From: an uncultured Clostridia bacterium
GTDB taxonomy: Bacteria; Bacillota; Clostridia; Oscillospirales; QAMX01
Direction of reading: 5' to 3'
Assembly (NCBI GenBank): GCA_944376195.1
Contig: CALWBW010000009.1
Span: 1-55,839 of the forward strand
DNA: 55,839 nucleotides
The notes under the pieces are model-generated. The model did not search any database. It was not told where the DNA came from and saw only the letters and a list, made by a program, of their open reading frames with translations. A program made the translations under genes and the position numbers. Shown here piece by piece: positions 8,594-15,932 of this stretch; positions within the stretch are counted from its first letter, which is position 1, and each line of letters begins with the position of its first letter.

Positions 8594-8636
8594 AAAGGAC
8601 AGAGGATGGCAACTGCTTGCCGTCCTCTGTCCTTTT
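8594..8636 (-). terminator. Terminator after the CotF-like gene
   Basis: An A-flanked long stem (AAAGGACAGAGGA pairing with TCCTCTGTCCTTT, extended by GGCAA/TTGCC) reads as a terminator for the minus-strand gene ending at 8661. Confidence 0.8.
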
Positions 8637-8660
8637 GGGGGAAAGGGGAAATTTTCGGGG

Positions 8661-9113
8661 TTATTGATACATCTGGTTGACAGACAGGAACGTATAAAGC
8701 TGTTCTCCGTGTTCCTGTTCTTCCTTTTGCATGTGGTTCAAGGCGTTACGCACGCCGGCGTCTGTGAATTCAAAGATGGAGGTATCATACGCACTTGAGA
8801 CGTACTTTTCCATGGAAAGCGCGTCGTGACAGAGAAACTGGTCGTTTTTGCGGTCTGCCGCCTGATAGGAGACCGGCTGCGTGGGCGCCATGGGGCGGGT
8901 CCCGCCGCCGCCCATTTGCGGGACGGTGCCGGAGGAAATCTGGGTCAATGTGTTCAAATGCCCCTGTTCAACCTGCGCAATGGCGCTGAACAAATTTTTC
9001 AGTCCGCCGTCGCAGGCGTCCGCCGAATATTTGTTGTACTTTTCCACGCAGAGCTGTTCCTGGGAAATCAGGTCTTTCAAAAGAGACTGCTCTTTCGAAG
9101 TAAACGTTAGCAT
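8661..9113 (-). CDS. Spore coat protein, CotF family
   Basis: This 150-residue protein is built of two ferritin-like helical halves, as in coat protein F. The first opens SKEQSLLKDLISQEQLCVEK with a later VEQGHLNTL; the second is NDQFLCHDALSMEKYVSSAY with a later MQKEEQEHGEQLY. The halves are joined by a Gly/Pro-rich linker (PQMGGGGTRP). Such proteins are structural components of the spore surface or forespore. AGGTGA lies 9 nt upstream of the ATG. A sigma-G-like promoter lies at 9133-9162 and agrees with late forespore expression. Two smaller relatives sit at 15309 and 15508. Confidence 0.85.
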   Translation of the reverse strand: MLTFTSKEQSLLKDLISQEQLCVEKYNKYSADACDGGLKNLFSAIAQVEQGHLNTLTQISSGTVPQMGGGGTRPMAPTQPVSYQAADRKNDQFLCHDALSMEKYVSSAYDTSIFEFTDAGVRNALNHMQKEEQEHGEQLYTFLSVNQMYQ

Positions 9114-9132
9114 GTCAAAATCACCTCGCTGC

Positions 9133-9162
9133 TAGTATGGGACAAAAGCAGGAATTTCATAC
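9133..9162 (-). promoter_or_regulatory. Putative sigma-G promoter of the CotF-like gene
   Basis: On the minus strand GTATG, 18 nt and CATACTA are seen about 20 nt before the start codon. This matches the forespore sigma-G consensus (GHATR / CATnHTA). The CATACTAGCA core is identical to that before the CotF-like gene at 15309. Confidence 0.65.
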
Positions 9163-9254
9163 CTGCCGCAGAAGAGAAAAACTTTCGGAAAATCAGTTGC
9201 TCTGTTCCACAAAAGAAAGGATGCGTCCGCATGAGATTTCTGTATTTTCGCGCC

Positions 9255-9283
9255 TATACAAAGCGGTAAAAACATGCTATGAT
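9255..9283 (+). promoter_or_regulatory. Promoter of the cation/proton antiporter
   Basis: TATACA, 17 nt and TATGAT are seen. The -10 box is preceded by TGC, an extended -10, and lies 42 nt before the chosen start. Confidence 0.55.
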
Positions 9284-9325
9284 GACTCGGTGGAATTAAG
9301 AAAAACCGGGAAAGAAGATGAATGT

Positions 9326-10603
9326 ATGGAAACTCTGCTCAGCATTGCCGTGGCGCTTACTGCCGGCTTGCTGTTTTCGCGTGTTGTAAAACGTTTTAAA
9401 CTCCCTGCCGTGACGGGATATTTGATTGCCGGTATTTTAATCGGCCCGTATTGCCTGGGACGGTTGGGAATACCCGGCCTGGGCTTTGTCAGCCATGAGG
9501 CGGTCACTTCACTTGATATCATTTCCCAGGTGGCGCTGGGTTTTATTGCATTTGCCATCGGCAACGAGTTTCGTCTTTCCCAACTGAAAAAAACCGGACG
9601 TCAGGCGACGGTAATTGCCATTGTGCAGGCACTTGCGGCGACAATCTTGGTTGATCTGGTGCTGGCCGGGGTCCATTTCCTGGCGCCGGATAAGCTTCCG
9701 CTTGAGGCGGCGATTACGCTTGGCGCCATTGCGACCGCCACTGCGCCGGCCGCTACGCTGATGGTGGTGCGGCAATATAAGGCGCGCGGTCCGCTGACGG
9801 ACATTCTGCTGCCCATCGTTGCGCTGGACGACGCCGTGGGCCTTGTGGTGTTTGCGGTATCCTTTGGAATTGCGAAGGCGATGGTGCATGGGGAATTCAG
9901 CCTGATTTCCATTCTTGCGGAACCGATTCTGGAGGTTGTGGCGTCGATTGCGCTGGGTACCTTGATGGGCCTTTTGTTTACGTGGTTTGAGAAATGGTTC
10001 CATTCCAACAGCAAGCGCCTGTGTCTTTCCGTGACGTTCGTCATCCTGACGGTGGCGATTTCCATGATGGAATTTGAAATCGGCGGCGTGGTGCATGTGG
10101 GCTTTTCCTCGTTGCTTGTGTGTATGATGCTGGGATCTATTTTCTGCAATATTTGTGATTTTTCCGCGGAACTGATGGAAAAAACGGACAAATGGACCGC
10201 CCCGCTCTTCGTCCTCTTTTTTGTACTCAGCGGCGCAGAACTAGAACTGAGCGTATTTGCCGATATCGCGATTGTTTTGATCGGCGTTGCCTACATTTTT
10301 GCCCGTTCGGCCGGAAAATACATCGGAGCTTACTTTTCCGCCCGCGGCATGAAATGCGGGCCGAATATCGTGAAATATCTAGGGATCACGCTGCTGCCCC
10401 AGGCGGGCGTGGCGTTGGGCATGTCCCTCACTGCTGCACAGACTTTGGGCGCGGAGGGATCGCTCATCCGGAATGTTTCGCTCTTTGCGGTATTGGTTTA
10501 TGAATTGGTTGGTCCGCTGCTGACCAAAATCGCGCTGACGCGCGCCGGAGAAATTGTTCCGCGCGCCGTTGCACAGATTTCCGACGAAGACGATGAAGAA
10601 TAA
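9326..10603 (+). CDS. Cation:proton antiporter, CPA2 (KefB/NapA-like) family
   Basis: The 425-residue protein has 12-13 hydrophobic helices and no soluble RCK domain. Family features include the N-terminal FSRVVKRFKLPAVTGYLIAGILIGP, the TAPAATLMVVRQYKARGPLTD loop, and the LDDAVGLVVFA helix with the paired aspartates that bind the cation. It should exchange Na+ or K+ for H+ across the membrane for pH or ion balance. The ATG at 9326 is preferred over the much longer open frame from 9137 because the upstream part reads as non-membrane sequence containing the promoter; the ribosome site (AAAGAAG) is weak. The C-terminus is acidic (SDEDDEE). Confidence 0.88.
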   Translation: METLLSIAVALTAGLLFSRVVKRFKLPAVTGYLIAGILIGPYCLGRLGIPGLGFVSHEAVTSLDIISQVALGFIAFAIGNEFRLSQLKKTGRQATVIAIVQALAATILVDLVLAGVHFLAPDKLPLEAAITLGAIATATAPAATLMVVRQYKARGPLTDILLPIVALDDAVGLVVFAVSFGIAKAMVHGEFSLISILAEPILEVVASIALGTLMGLLFTWFEKWFHSNSKRLCLSVTFVILTVAISMMEFEIGGVVHVGFSSLLVCMMLGSIFCNICDFSAELMEKTDKWTAPLFVLFFVLSGAELELSVFADIAIVLIGVAYIFARSAGKYIGAYFSARGMKCGPNIVKYLGITLLPQAGVALGMSLTAAQTLGAEGSLIRNVSLFAVLVYELVGPLLTKIALTRAGEIVPRAVAQISDEDDEE

Positions 10604-10610
10604 AAGAATC

Positions 10611-10644
10611 AAAAAAGACCGTTTCAGATGAAACGGTCTTTTTT
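10611..10644. terminator. Bidirectional terminator, antiporter / sugar kinase operon
   Basis: A perfect 15-bp stem (AAAAAAGACCGTTTC / GAAACGGTCTTTTTT) with a 4-nt loop lies between convergent genes. Confidence 0.92.
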
Positions 10645-10657
10645 ATCAAAGAACATG

Positions 10658-12334
10658 TTACGCTTGAATCAGCGCGTTCATCACCGCGCGGCGGCCGGCA
10701 AGCGTTTTTTCCGCCTCTTCGCGCGTCGGACGGCGCACGGAGTAATATACTTTGATTTTCGGCTCCGTGCCGGAAGGCCGCACCGCCATCCAGGAACCGT
10801 CCGCAAAGCGGTACTTTAAAACATCAGACTTCGGCAGATCACCGATGCCCTGCGTATAGTCGAGAAGTTCCGTCACATCTTCCATGAGAGCGGCGCCGCG
10901 CCGGCGCAGCTCCGCGCTGATAGCGTGAATACGCTCCGCGCCATCCTTGCCCTTCAGCGTATAGGAGTCCAGCGCGTCCAGATACATGCCGTATTCCTGA
11001 TAAAGCTCCTCCAGCACGTCGATGAGCGTTTTGCCCTGGGCCAGATAGTAAGCCGCCATTTCACAGATGAGCATACTGGCTACCACAGCGTCCTTGTCAC
11101 GCGCATGCGTACCAACCAGATAACCGTAACTTTCCTCATAGCCCATGACGAATTCATGAGAACCGTCCTTTTCATAGCGGTTCATGCGGTCCCCAATGAA
11201 CTTGAAGCCCGTGAGCGTATCTACCACCTGCAAGCCGTGTTTTCTGGCAATATCCGCGCCGAACTCGCTGGTGACTATCGTCTTGACCAGCGTGGATTTC
11301 GGCGTTAAGGACGTCGCGCGGCGGGTCAGGACATAATTGACAAGCAGCGCGCCCGTCTGATTCCCGGAGAAAAGCTGGAATCCATCGCGCCCGCGTACGG
11401 CAATGCCCACGCGGTCGCAGTCCGGGTCGGTACCGAGCACCAGATCTGCGCCCTCGCGTTCCGCCTGTTCTATGGCCAGACGCAGTGCGTCGCGTTCTTC
11501 CGGATTCGGGGAACGGACCGTGGAGAAATTCCCGTCCGGCTGTTCCTGTGCGGAAACCACCTGAATTCCGGTAAATCCCTGATGCGCCAGGACCTCGCGG
11601 ACCGGCACGTTGCCTGTGCCGTGCAGCGGGGAATACACAATCCGGAGCGCCGCCCGTGCAGCGGCGGGAAGTTCATGCGCCTGGGTCTCCACCGCCGCCT
11701 CGAATGCGTCGAGTACATCGCGGCCGATCTCATGGTACAGGCCGGCCGCGCGCGCCGCATCTTCTTCCATCGCGCGCGTCGCCGTAATGTCGACCGCTTC
11801 CACGCGTTTGATTACGGCGGCGGCGTCCTCAAGGCCGAGCTGGCAGCCTGTTTCGTCATAGGCCTTGTAGCCGTTATATTCCTTCGGATTGTGGCTTGCC
11901 GTCACGACAATGCCGCCCGCGCAGCCCAGGTGCCGCACGGCAAAGGACAAAAGGGGCGTGGCGGACAAAATGGTGAACAGATAGGCCGGAATTCCGGCCG
12001 CCGCCATGGTCAGCGCGGCTTCCCGTGCAAATTCACGCGAATGATTGCGAGAATCAAAGGCAATTGCCACGCCGCGGGTCTTGGCCGCGTCGCCGTATGT
12101 ATCAAATAAAAACTGTGCAAATCCTGTGGTTGCCCGGCGTACGGTGTAACGGTTCATCCGGTTGGTGCCTGCGCCCATCACGCCGCGCAGACCGCCGGTA
12201 CCGAACTCCAGGTCCCGGTAAAAACGGTCCTCAATTTCGCGTTCGTCCGTCAACGCGGCGAGCTCCGTGCGCGTCGCATCATCAAAGAACGGGTCGTTTT
12301 TCCAATATTCAAATGTTTCGCGATAATTGCCCAT
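10658..12334 (-). CDS. pgcA: Phosphoglucomutase / phosphosugar mutase
   Basis: This 558-residue alpha-D-phosphohexomutase has all four active-site loops in order: the phosphoserine loop VVTASHNPKEYNG, the Mg2+ loop GTDPDCDRVGI, the sugar loop GYEESYG, and the C-terminal phosphate loop RPSGTEPKIKVYYS. It interconverts glucose-1-phosphate and glucose-6-phosphate (possibly also mannose phosphates) in the cytoplasm, feeding glycogen and cell-envelope sugars. An ATG at 12334, 9 nt after GAGG, is preferred over the TTG at 12340. It is the last gene of the hexokinase-pgi-pgm operon, 35 nt after pgi, and ends before a bidirectional terminator. Confidence 0.94.
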   Translation of the reverse strand: MGNYRETFEYWKNDPFFDDATRTELAALTDEREIEDRFYRDLEFGTGGLRGVMGAGTNRMNRYTVRRATTGFAQFLFDTYGDAAKTRGVAIAFDSRNHSREFAREAALTMAAAGIPAYLFTILSATPLLSFAVRHLGCAGGIVVTASHNPKEYNGYKAYDETGCQLGLEDAAAVIKRVEAVDITATRAMEEDAARAAGLYHEIGRDVLDAFEAAVETQAHELPAAARAALRIVYSPLHGTGNVPVREVLAHQGFTGIQVVSAQEQPDGNFSTVRSPNPEERDALRLAIEQAEREGADLVLGTDPDCDRVGIAVRGRDGFQLFSGNQTGALLVNYVLTRRATSLTPKSTLVKTIVTSEFGADIARKHGLQVVDTLTGFKFIGDRMNRYEKDGSHEFVMGYEESYGYLVGTHARDKDAVVASMLICEMAAYYLAQGKTLIDVLEELYQEYGMYLDALDSYTLKGKDGAERIHAISAELRRRGAALMEDVTELLDYTQGIGDLPKSDVLKYRFADGSWMAVRPSGTEPKIKVYYSVRRPTREEAEKTLAGRRAVMNALIQA

Positions 12335-12369
12335 TGTCAAGCACCTCTTTCTTTCCCCACTTGGCCCGG

Positions 12370-13653
12370 TTAGTTCCGGCCCAGCAGCGCAAACATATTC
12401 TTTTTGTATTCTTCCACGCCGGGCTGATCAAACGGATTTACGCCCTGCATATATCCGGAAATGCCGCACGCGGCTTCAAAGAAATACACCAGCGCCCCGA
12501 ACGTCTCTTCGTCCGGGCGGTCTGCTACAAGTTCCATGCAGGGAACGCCGCCTGAGATATGCGCGCGGCGAATACCCTCTGCTGCACAGGCAAAGATTTC
12601 ATCGTAGTCCCGGCCGGCGACATAGTTTAAGCCGTCTTCATCCGCCTCCACACGCGGCACTTCCACACGGCGGCGGCTGTGCGCAAAACGCAGCATGGTT
12701 TCCAAAAGGATTCGCTCGCCGTCCTGAATGTATTGGCCCAGCGAATGCAGATCCGCCGTCAGTTCACAGGAAGCCGGGAAAATCCCAAGGCCGTCCTTGC
12801 CCTCGCTTTCGCCGTAAAGTTGCTTCCACCACTCAGCGAGGAAGCGGGAGTTTTCGCCCGGATACGAGAGCACCTCCACCTTTTTGCCCATACGGTAAAG
12901 CGCCTGGCGCGCGGCGGCATAAACGACGGACGGGTTTTCTTCGCATTCCGCCAAAGACTCCGCCATCTGCGCTGCGGCGCCTGCCATCACGCGGGAAATA
13001 TCGATCCCTGCCGCCGCCATGGGCAGCAGGCCCACCGGTGTCAACACGCTATAGCGTCCACCGACATCATCGGGAATGACGAAGGTTTCATAACCTTCCC
13101 GGTCCGCAATCCCTTTTAAAACGCCGCGGGCACGATCCGTCGTGCAGAGGATGCGCTCTCTCGCGCCGTCTTTGCCGTAAGTATGTTCCAGATATTCGCG
13201 GAAGATCCGGAAAGCCAGCGCAGGTTCCAGCGTCGTGCCGGACTTGGAAATTACGTTGACATAGAGATTTTTCCCGCGTACCAGATCCAGAACCTCGGAA
13301 ATATCGTCCGCTGAAATACCATTTCCGATAAAATAAACGGCCGGCCCGGATGTTTTTGCCTCGTTGCAGCGCGGGGAACGCAACAGTTCCAGCGCCGCGC
13401 GTGCGCCCAGGTAGGATCCCCCAATTCCGATCACCACAAACGCTTCCGCCTGTTCCCATATACGCCGCCCTGCCGCTATGATGCGCGAAAACTCATCGCG
13501 GTCATAGGTTTCCGGAAGCCGAACCCAGCCCAGGTAGTCATTTCCCGCGCCGGTTCCCGATTTCAACGTGCGAAGAGAGGAGAGCGCAGCGCCAAAATCT
13601 AACGCTTCCGGTGGCAAAAAAGTACGAATGCCGTCAAGTCCAATTTTCAGCAT
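12370..13653 (-). CDS. pgi: Glucose-6-phosphate isomerase
   Basis: The 427-residue protein is of the short bacterial type. It has the family GIGGSYLGARAALELL loop that binds the sugar phosphate, the NVISKSGTTLEPALAFRIF signature, a GGRYSVLTPVGLLP stretch, and a late Lys in the Q-x-V-N-P-F-D-Q-PGVEEYKKN region that is the typical catalytic lysine. It interconverts G6P and F6P in glycolysis. GGTGA lies 7 nt upstream of the ATG. It sits between hexokinase and phosphoglucomutase, so the operon converts glucose to both the glycolytic and the glucose-1-phosphate branch. Confidence 0.95.
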   Translation of the reverse strand: MLKIGLDGIRTFLPPEALDFGAALSSLRTLKSGTGAGNDYLGWVRLPETYDRDEFSRIIAAGRRIWEQAEAFVVIGIGGSYLGARAALELLRSPRCNEAKTSGPAVYFIGNGISADDISEVLDLVRGKNLYVNVISKSGTTLEPALAFRIFREYLEHTYGKDGARERILCTTDRARGVLKGIADREGYETFVIPDDVGGRYSVLTPVGLLPMAAAGIDISRVMAGAAAQMAESLAECEENPSVVYAAARQALYRMGKKVEVLSYPGENSRFLAEWWKQLYGESEGKDGLGIFPASCELTADLHSLGQYIQDGERILLETMLRFAHSRRRVEVPRVEADEDGLNYVAGRDYDEIFACAAEGIRRAHISGGVPCMELVADRPDEETFGALVYFFEAACGISGYMQGVNPFDQPGVEEYKKNMFALLGRN

Positions 13654-13673
13654 ACAATTATCACCAATCTTCC

Positions 13674-14954
13674 TTATGAGTTTAAAAGTGCGGCAACGGC
13701 CGAGCCAATTAACGTAGCGTCGTCAGCCCGCACAATTTTGCAGTAAAATCCGAGTTCGTCGCGTAAAAAAGTATCCAGATAGTGCTCCAGCTTCTGGCGG
13801 AAAAACGGCGCCTTGTAAAACGTTGTGCCTTCTGCTGCGATGCAGACGGGGCGTGAGGCGTCGTGTCCCTCGCCGGTTTGGGTCATGATGGCGGCAAACG
13901 TGACGGCTACAATGCGCGCCGCACGGTCAAAGCAATCCTCGAGAAGTTCCAAAAAAACCGCGCGGTCTCCCGGATTTTGAAAAATCGGGACGAGCGGGCC
14001 GGAGCCTTCCACAAAATCGGAAATTTCCACCATGGAAAAGACACGCGTCATATCAAACGCCGCGGTAAGCGCCTCGGAGAATAATCCCTCGCGCACGGCG
14101 CCGCGCACAGTCCGCGTCATCAATTCGCCGAGATAGGCGCCGCCAATCATTTTTTCCGTCAGATGGTCGCCGGGATTTTGCGAGGCTTCGTCCAGTTCGC
14201 GGTCGTAGTCGCCGCGTGGAAATCCGGCATAGCAGCCGCTTTCCATGTTCACAGCCATGCGGCCTTCGCCCCCGCCGATTTTCGTGATTTCACTTGTGGA
14301 TTCTATGTAACAGGTGTTTGTGCCGGTTCCGAGAATGAACCCGATATAACCGCCGTATGATTTGTTTTCATAGCCGATGCCGCAGAGCATGGTGGCAACG
14401 GTATCGTTTAATATGGTAAATTGCAGAGGCCCTGCGCCGCGCAAGGCAAGCGCCGCGTTAATTCCCTCTCCAAGCAGGCGTCCCGCCGCGTCCGGCACGG
14501 CGACTTCTTTGGAAAAAGCCAAAATTTTGCCGTCCCGGTTGGGTAAAATCTCCGTCGGGAAGGAGAAGCAGAACCCTACCCGGGCGCTGCTGTTCGTGTA
14601 GGGGAGAATGTAGGCGGCTATCGCGTCAAAAAACGCGTCGCACGACAGGCTGCCCTGTGTGCCGGGCATGGGATATTTTTGAAATCCCTCGATAATGGGC
14701 GCGCCGAGATCGTCAAAATGGACGACGGCAATTCGGAGATTGGTCCCGCCCGCGTCCAGGACAATAGCGGGTTGCTCCTGCGGAACCCTGGTTTCTCCGG
14801 AGAGATAAGTGGGAATCATGAAAAGCGAGGATGGACGGCCTGCCAGACCGTCACGCATGGCGCGCAGCAGCTCGCCCGTTCCACGCAAGAGCGGGATCCC
14901 GCCGGACGCCATGTGATGGCGTTTTAAAAAATTTTCCACTTCAAAGGAACACAT
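13674..14954 (-). CDS. Hexokinase of the eukaryote-like (HK family) type
   Basis: This 426-residue protein resembles eukaryotic hexokinases and not the bacterial ROK or Glk families. It has the phosphate-1 motif LDAGGTNLRIAVV, then GFCFSFPTEILP (compare the eukaryotic FSFP substrate motif), ILNDTVATML with the catalytic Asp, LGTGTNTCYIE, and a C-terminal AAEGTTFYK adenosine motif. It should phosphorylate glucose or other hexoses with ATP. The ATG at 14954 follows AAGGTGA; an in-frame TTG one codon earlier is less likely. It is the first gene of a three-gene glycolytic operon behind a structured leader of about 160 nt. Such hexokinases are uncommon in bacteria, and the length is close to one yeast-type catalytic half. 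Confidence 0.88.
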   Translation of the reverse strand: MCSFEVENFLKRHHMASGGIPLLRGTGELLRAMRDGLAGRPSSLFMIPTYLSGETRVPQEQPAIVLDAGGTNLRIAVVHFDDLGAPIIEGFQKYPMPGTQGSLSCDAFFDAIAAYILPYTNSSARVGFCFSFPTEILPNRDGKILAFSKEVAVPDAAGRLLGEGINAALALRGAGPLQFTILNDTVATMLCGIGYENKSYGGYIGFILGTGTNTCYIESTSEITKIGGGEGRMAVNMESGCYAGFPRGDYDRELDEASQNPGDHLTEKMIGGAYLGELMTRTVRGAVREGLFSEALTAAFDMTRVFSMVEISDFVEGSGPLVPIFQNPGDRAVFLELLEDCFDRAARIVAVTFAAIMTQTGEGHDASRPVCIAAEGTTFYKAPFFRQKLEHYLDTFLRDELGFYCKIVRADDATLIGSAVAALLNS

Positions 14955-15145
14955 CAAATCACCTTGCTCTATCTGGAAATGGTTCCGGCAAAAAATACTC
15001 CAACTCGTCGCCGGCTTTGCCGGATTTTATTAAAATGTTAGGAAAGCAATGCCTTAAAAATCGCATTTTTGAAAAAGAAAGCGGTTTTTCAGCGGCTTTC
15101 TTTCAGCCGCATGTATAGTATACACTAAAATTTTCCGTTCGTCTA
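14955..15145 (-). promoter_or_regulatory. Hexokinase operon promoter and structured leader
   Basis: The gene-free stretch 14955-15308 holds this promoter and the coat-gene promoter. On the minus strand TAGACG (15140-15145), 17 nt and TATACT (15117-15122) are seen. The roughly 160-nt leader can form several hairpins: GCGGCT-N7-AGCCGC (15092-15110), AATGC...GCATT, and CCGGC-AAA-GCCGG close to the gene. No known riboswitch was recognised. Confidence 0.5.
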
Positions 15146-15222
15146 TCGGAATTATAGTCTTTTTGTTGAAAAACAGGATGGCGTTTTTCACAAAATTTTC
15201 GTATAACGTAAAAATTTATGCA

Positions 15223-15251
15223 GAATACAGACACACAAATTTCACATACTA
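15223..15251 (+). promoter_or_regulatory. Putative sigma-G promoter of the small CotF-like operon
   Basis: GAATA (15223-15227), 17 nt and CATACTA (15245-15251) match the forespore sigma-G consensus. The site lies about 58 nt before the first coat-like gene and shares CATACTAGCA with the promoter at 9133. Confidence 0.7.
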
Positions 15252-15308
15252 GCACCGGCAGCGAAAAAAGCTGCCTATGGTTGATCCGATAAGAGAGGAG
15301 ACCACGAG

Positions 15309-15494
15309 ATGGCAAATCTGACATCCAAAGAAGCAACGGCTCTGGAAGAACAGCTTGGCAGCGAGCAAGTGCTTGTTGCAAAATACCGGGGCATGGCTGC
15401 GATGTGTACAGATCCGGTAATTCGGACAAAACTGGAACAGATCGCATCAAGACATCAGCAGCATTATGACCGTATGGTCGGATATCTGAAATAA
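15309..15494 (+). CDS. Small CotF-like (ferritin-like) spore protein
   Basis: This 61-residue helical protein reads as one half of a CotF-type ferritin-like repeat: SKEATALEEQLGSEQVLVAKYRG followed by a second helix with ASRHQQHYDRMVGYL. The opening mirrors SKEQSLLKDLISQEQLCVEKY of the larger protein at 8661. AGAGGAG lies 8 nt before the ATG. It is followed after 13 nt by a second coat-like gene and preceded by a sigma-G-like promoter, so forespore expression is likely. Confidence 0.75.
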   Translation: MANLTSKEATALEEQLGSEQVLVAKYRGMAAMCTDPVIRTKLEQIASRHQQHYDRMVGYLK

Positions 15495-15507
15495 AGGGGA
15501 AGAGAAA

Positions 15508-15774
15508 ATGGCCAATAACGTCATGAATATGTGCGAACGCGACATTTTAAAAGACTTCCTCTCCTCGCAGAAGTTCATTACAGACACCTATAACATTTGG
15601 GCGGGCGAATGTGTGAACCAGAATTTGCGGGATGAATTTTTGTGCATCCTGAAGGAAGAGCATGAAATTCAGTCGGAGTTGTTTACAGAGATGCAGAATC
15701 ACGGCTGGTATCAGACCAAGCCGGCGGAACAGCAGGAACTGGATCAGCTCCGGCAGAAATTCGGATGTTGCTGA
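15508..15774 (+). CDS. CotF-like spore coat protein
   Basis: The 88-residue protein carries the other type of CotF half: CERDILKDFLSSQKFITDTYN, then LRDEFLCILKEEHEIQSELF, ending in a QLRQKFGCC tail with a double Cys. It matches the coat F domain as found in small spore coat proteins of Clostridia. GGGGAAGAG lies before the ATG, and the gene is 13 nt behind 15309, so the pair forms one operon that may supply the two halves of a ferritin-like bundle. The terminal cysteines could crosslink the coat; that part is inference. Confidence 0.82.
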   Translation: MANNVMNMCERDILKDFLSSQKFITDTYNIWAGECVNQNLRDEFLCILKEEHEIQSELFTEMQNHGWYQTKPAEQQELDQLRQKFGCC

Positions 15775-15875
15775 CAAAATGCATGCAGGCAGGGCGGTAA
15801 TCCTCCTGTAAGACGCCCGTTTCTCTGCTCTGCGGGAAAAAGGCGTTTCCGGACGGAAATCTTCCGAACGGAGCA

Positions 15876-15915
15876 AAAAGCCCGCCGCCTGTGAAAAAAC
15901 AGGCGGCGGGACTTT
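15876..15915. terminator. Bidirectional terminator between coat operon and glnS
   Basis: A 12-bp perfect stem CCCGCCGCCTGT / ACAGGCGGCGGG with a 6-nt A-rich loop is flanked by AAAAAG and ACTTTT. It lies between convergent genes. Confidence 0.85.
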
Positions 15916-15932
15916 TCAAATGGCGGACACGT

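Noticed and set aside
9137-9325. 63-residue N-terminal extension of the antiporter
   Set aside because: It would include the promoter region and coat-gene promoter, and antiporters of this family begin with a membrane helix as at 9326.
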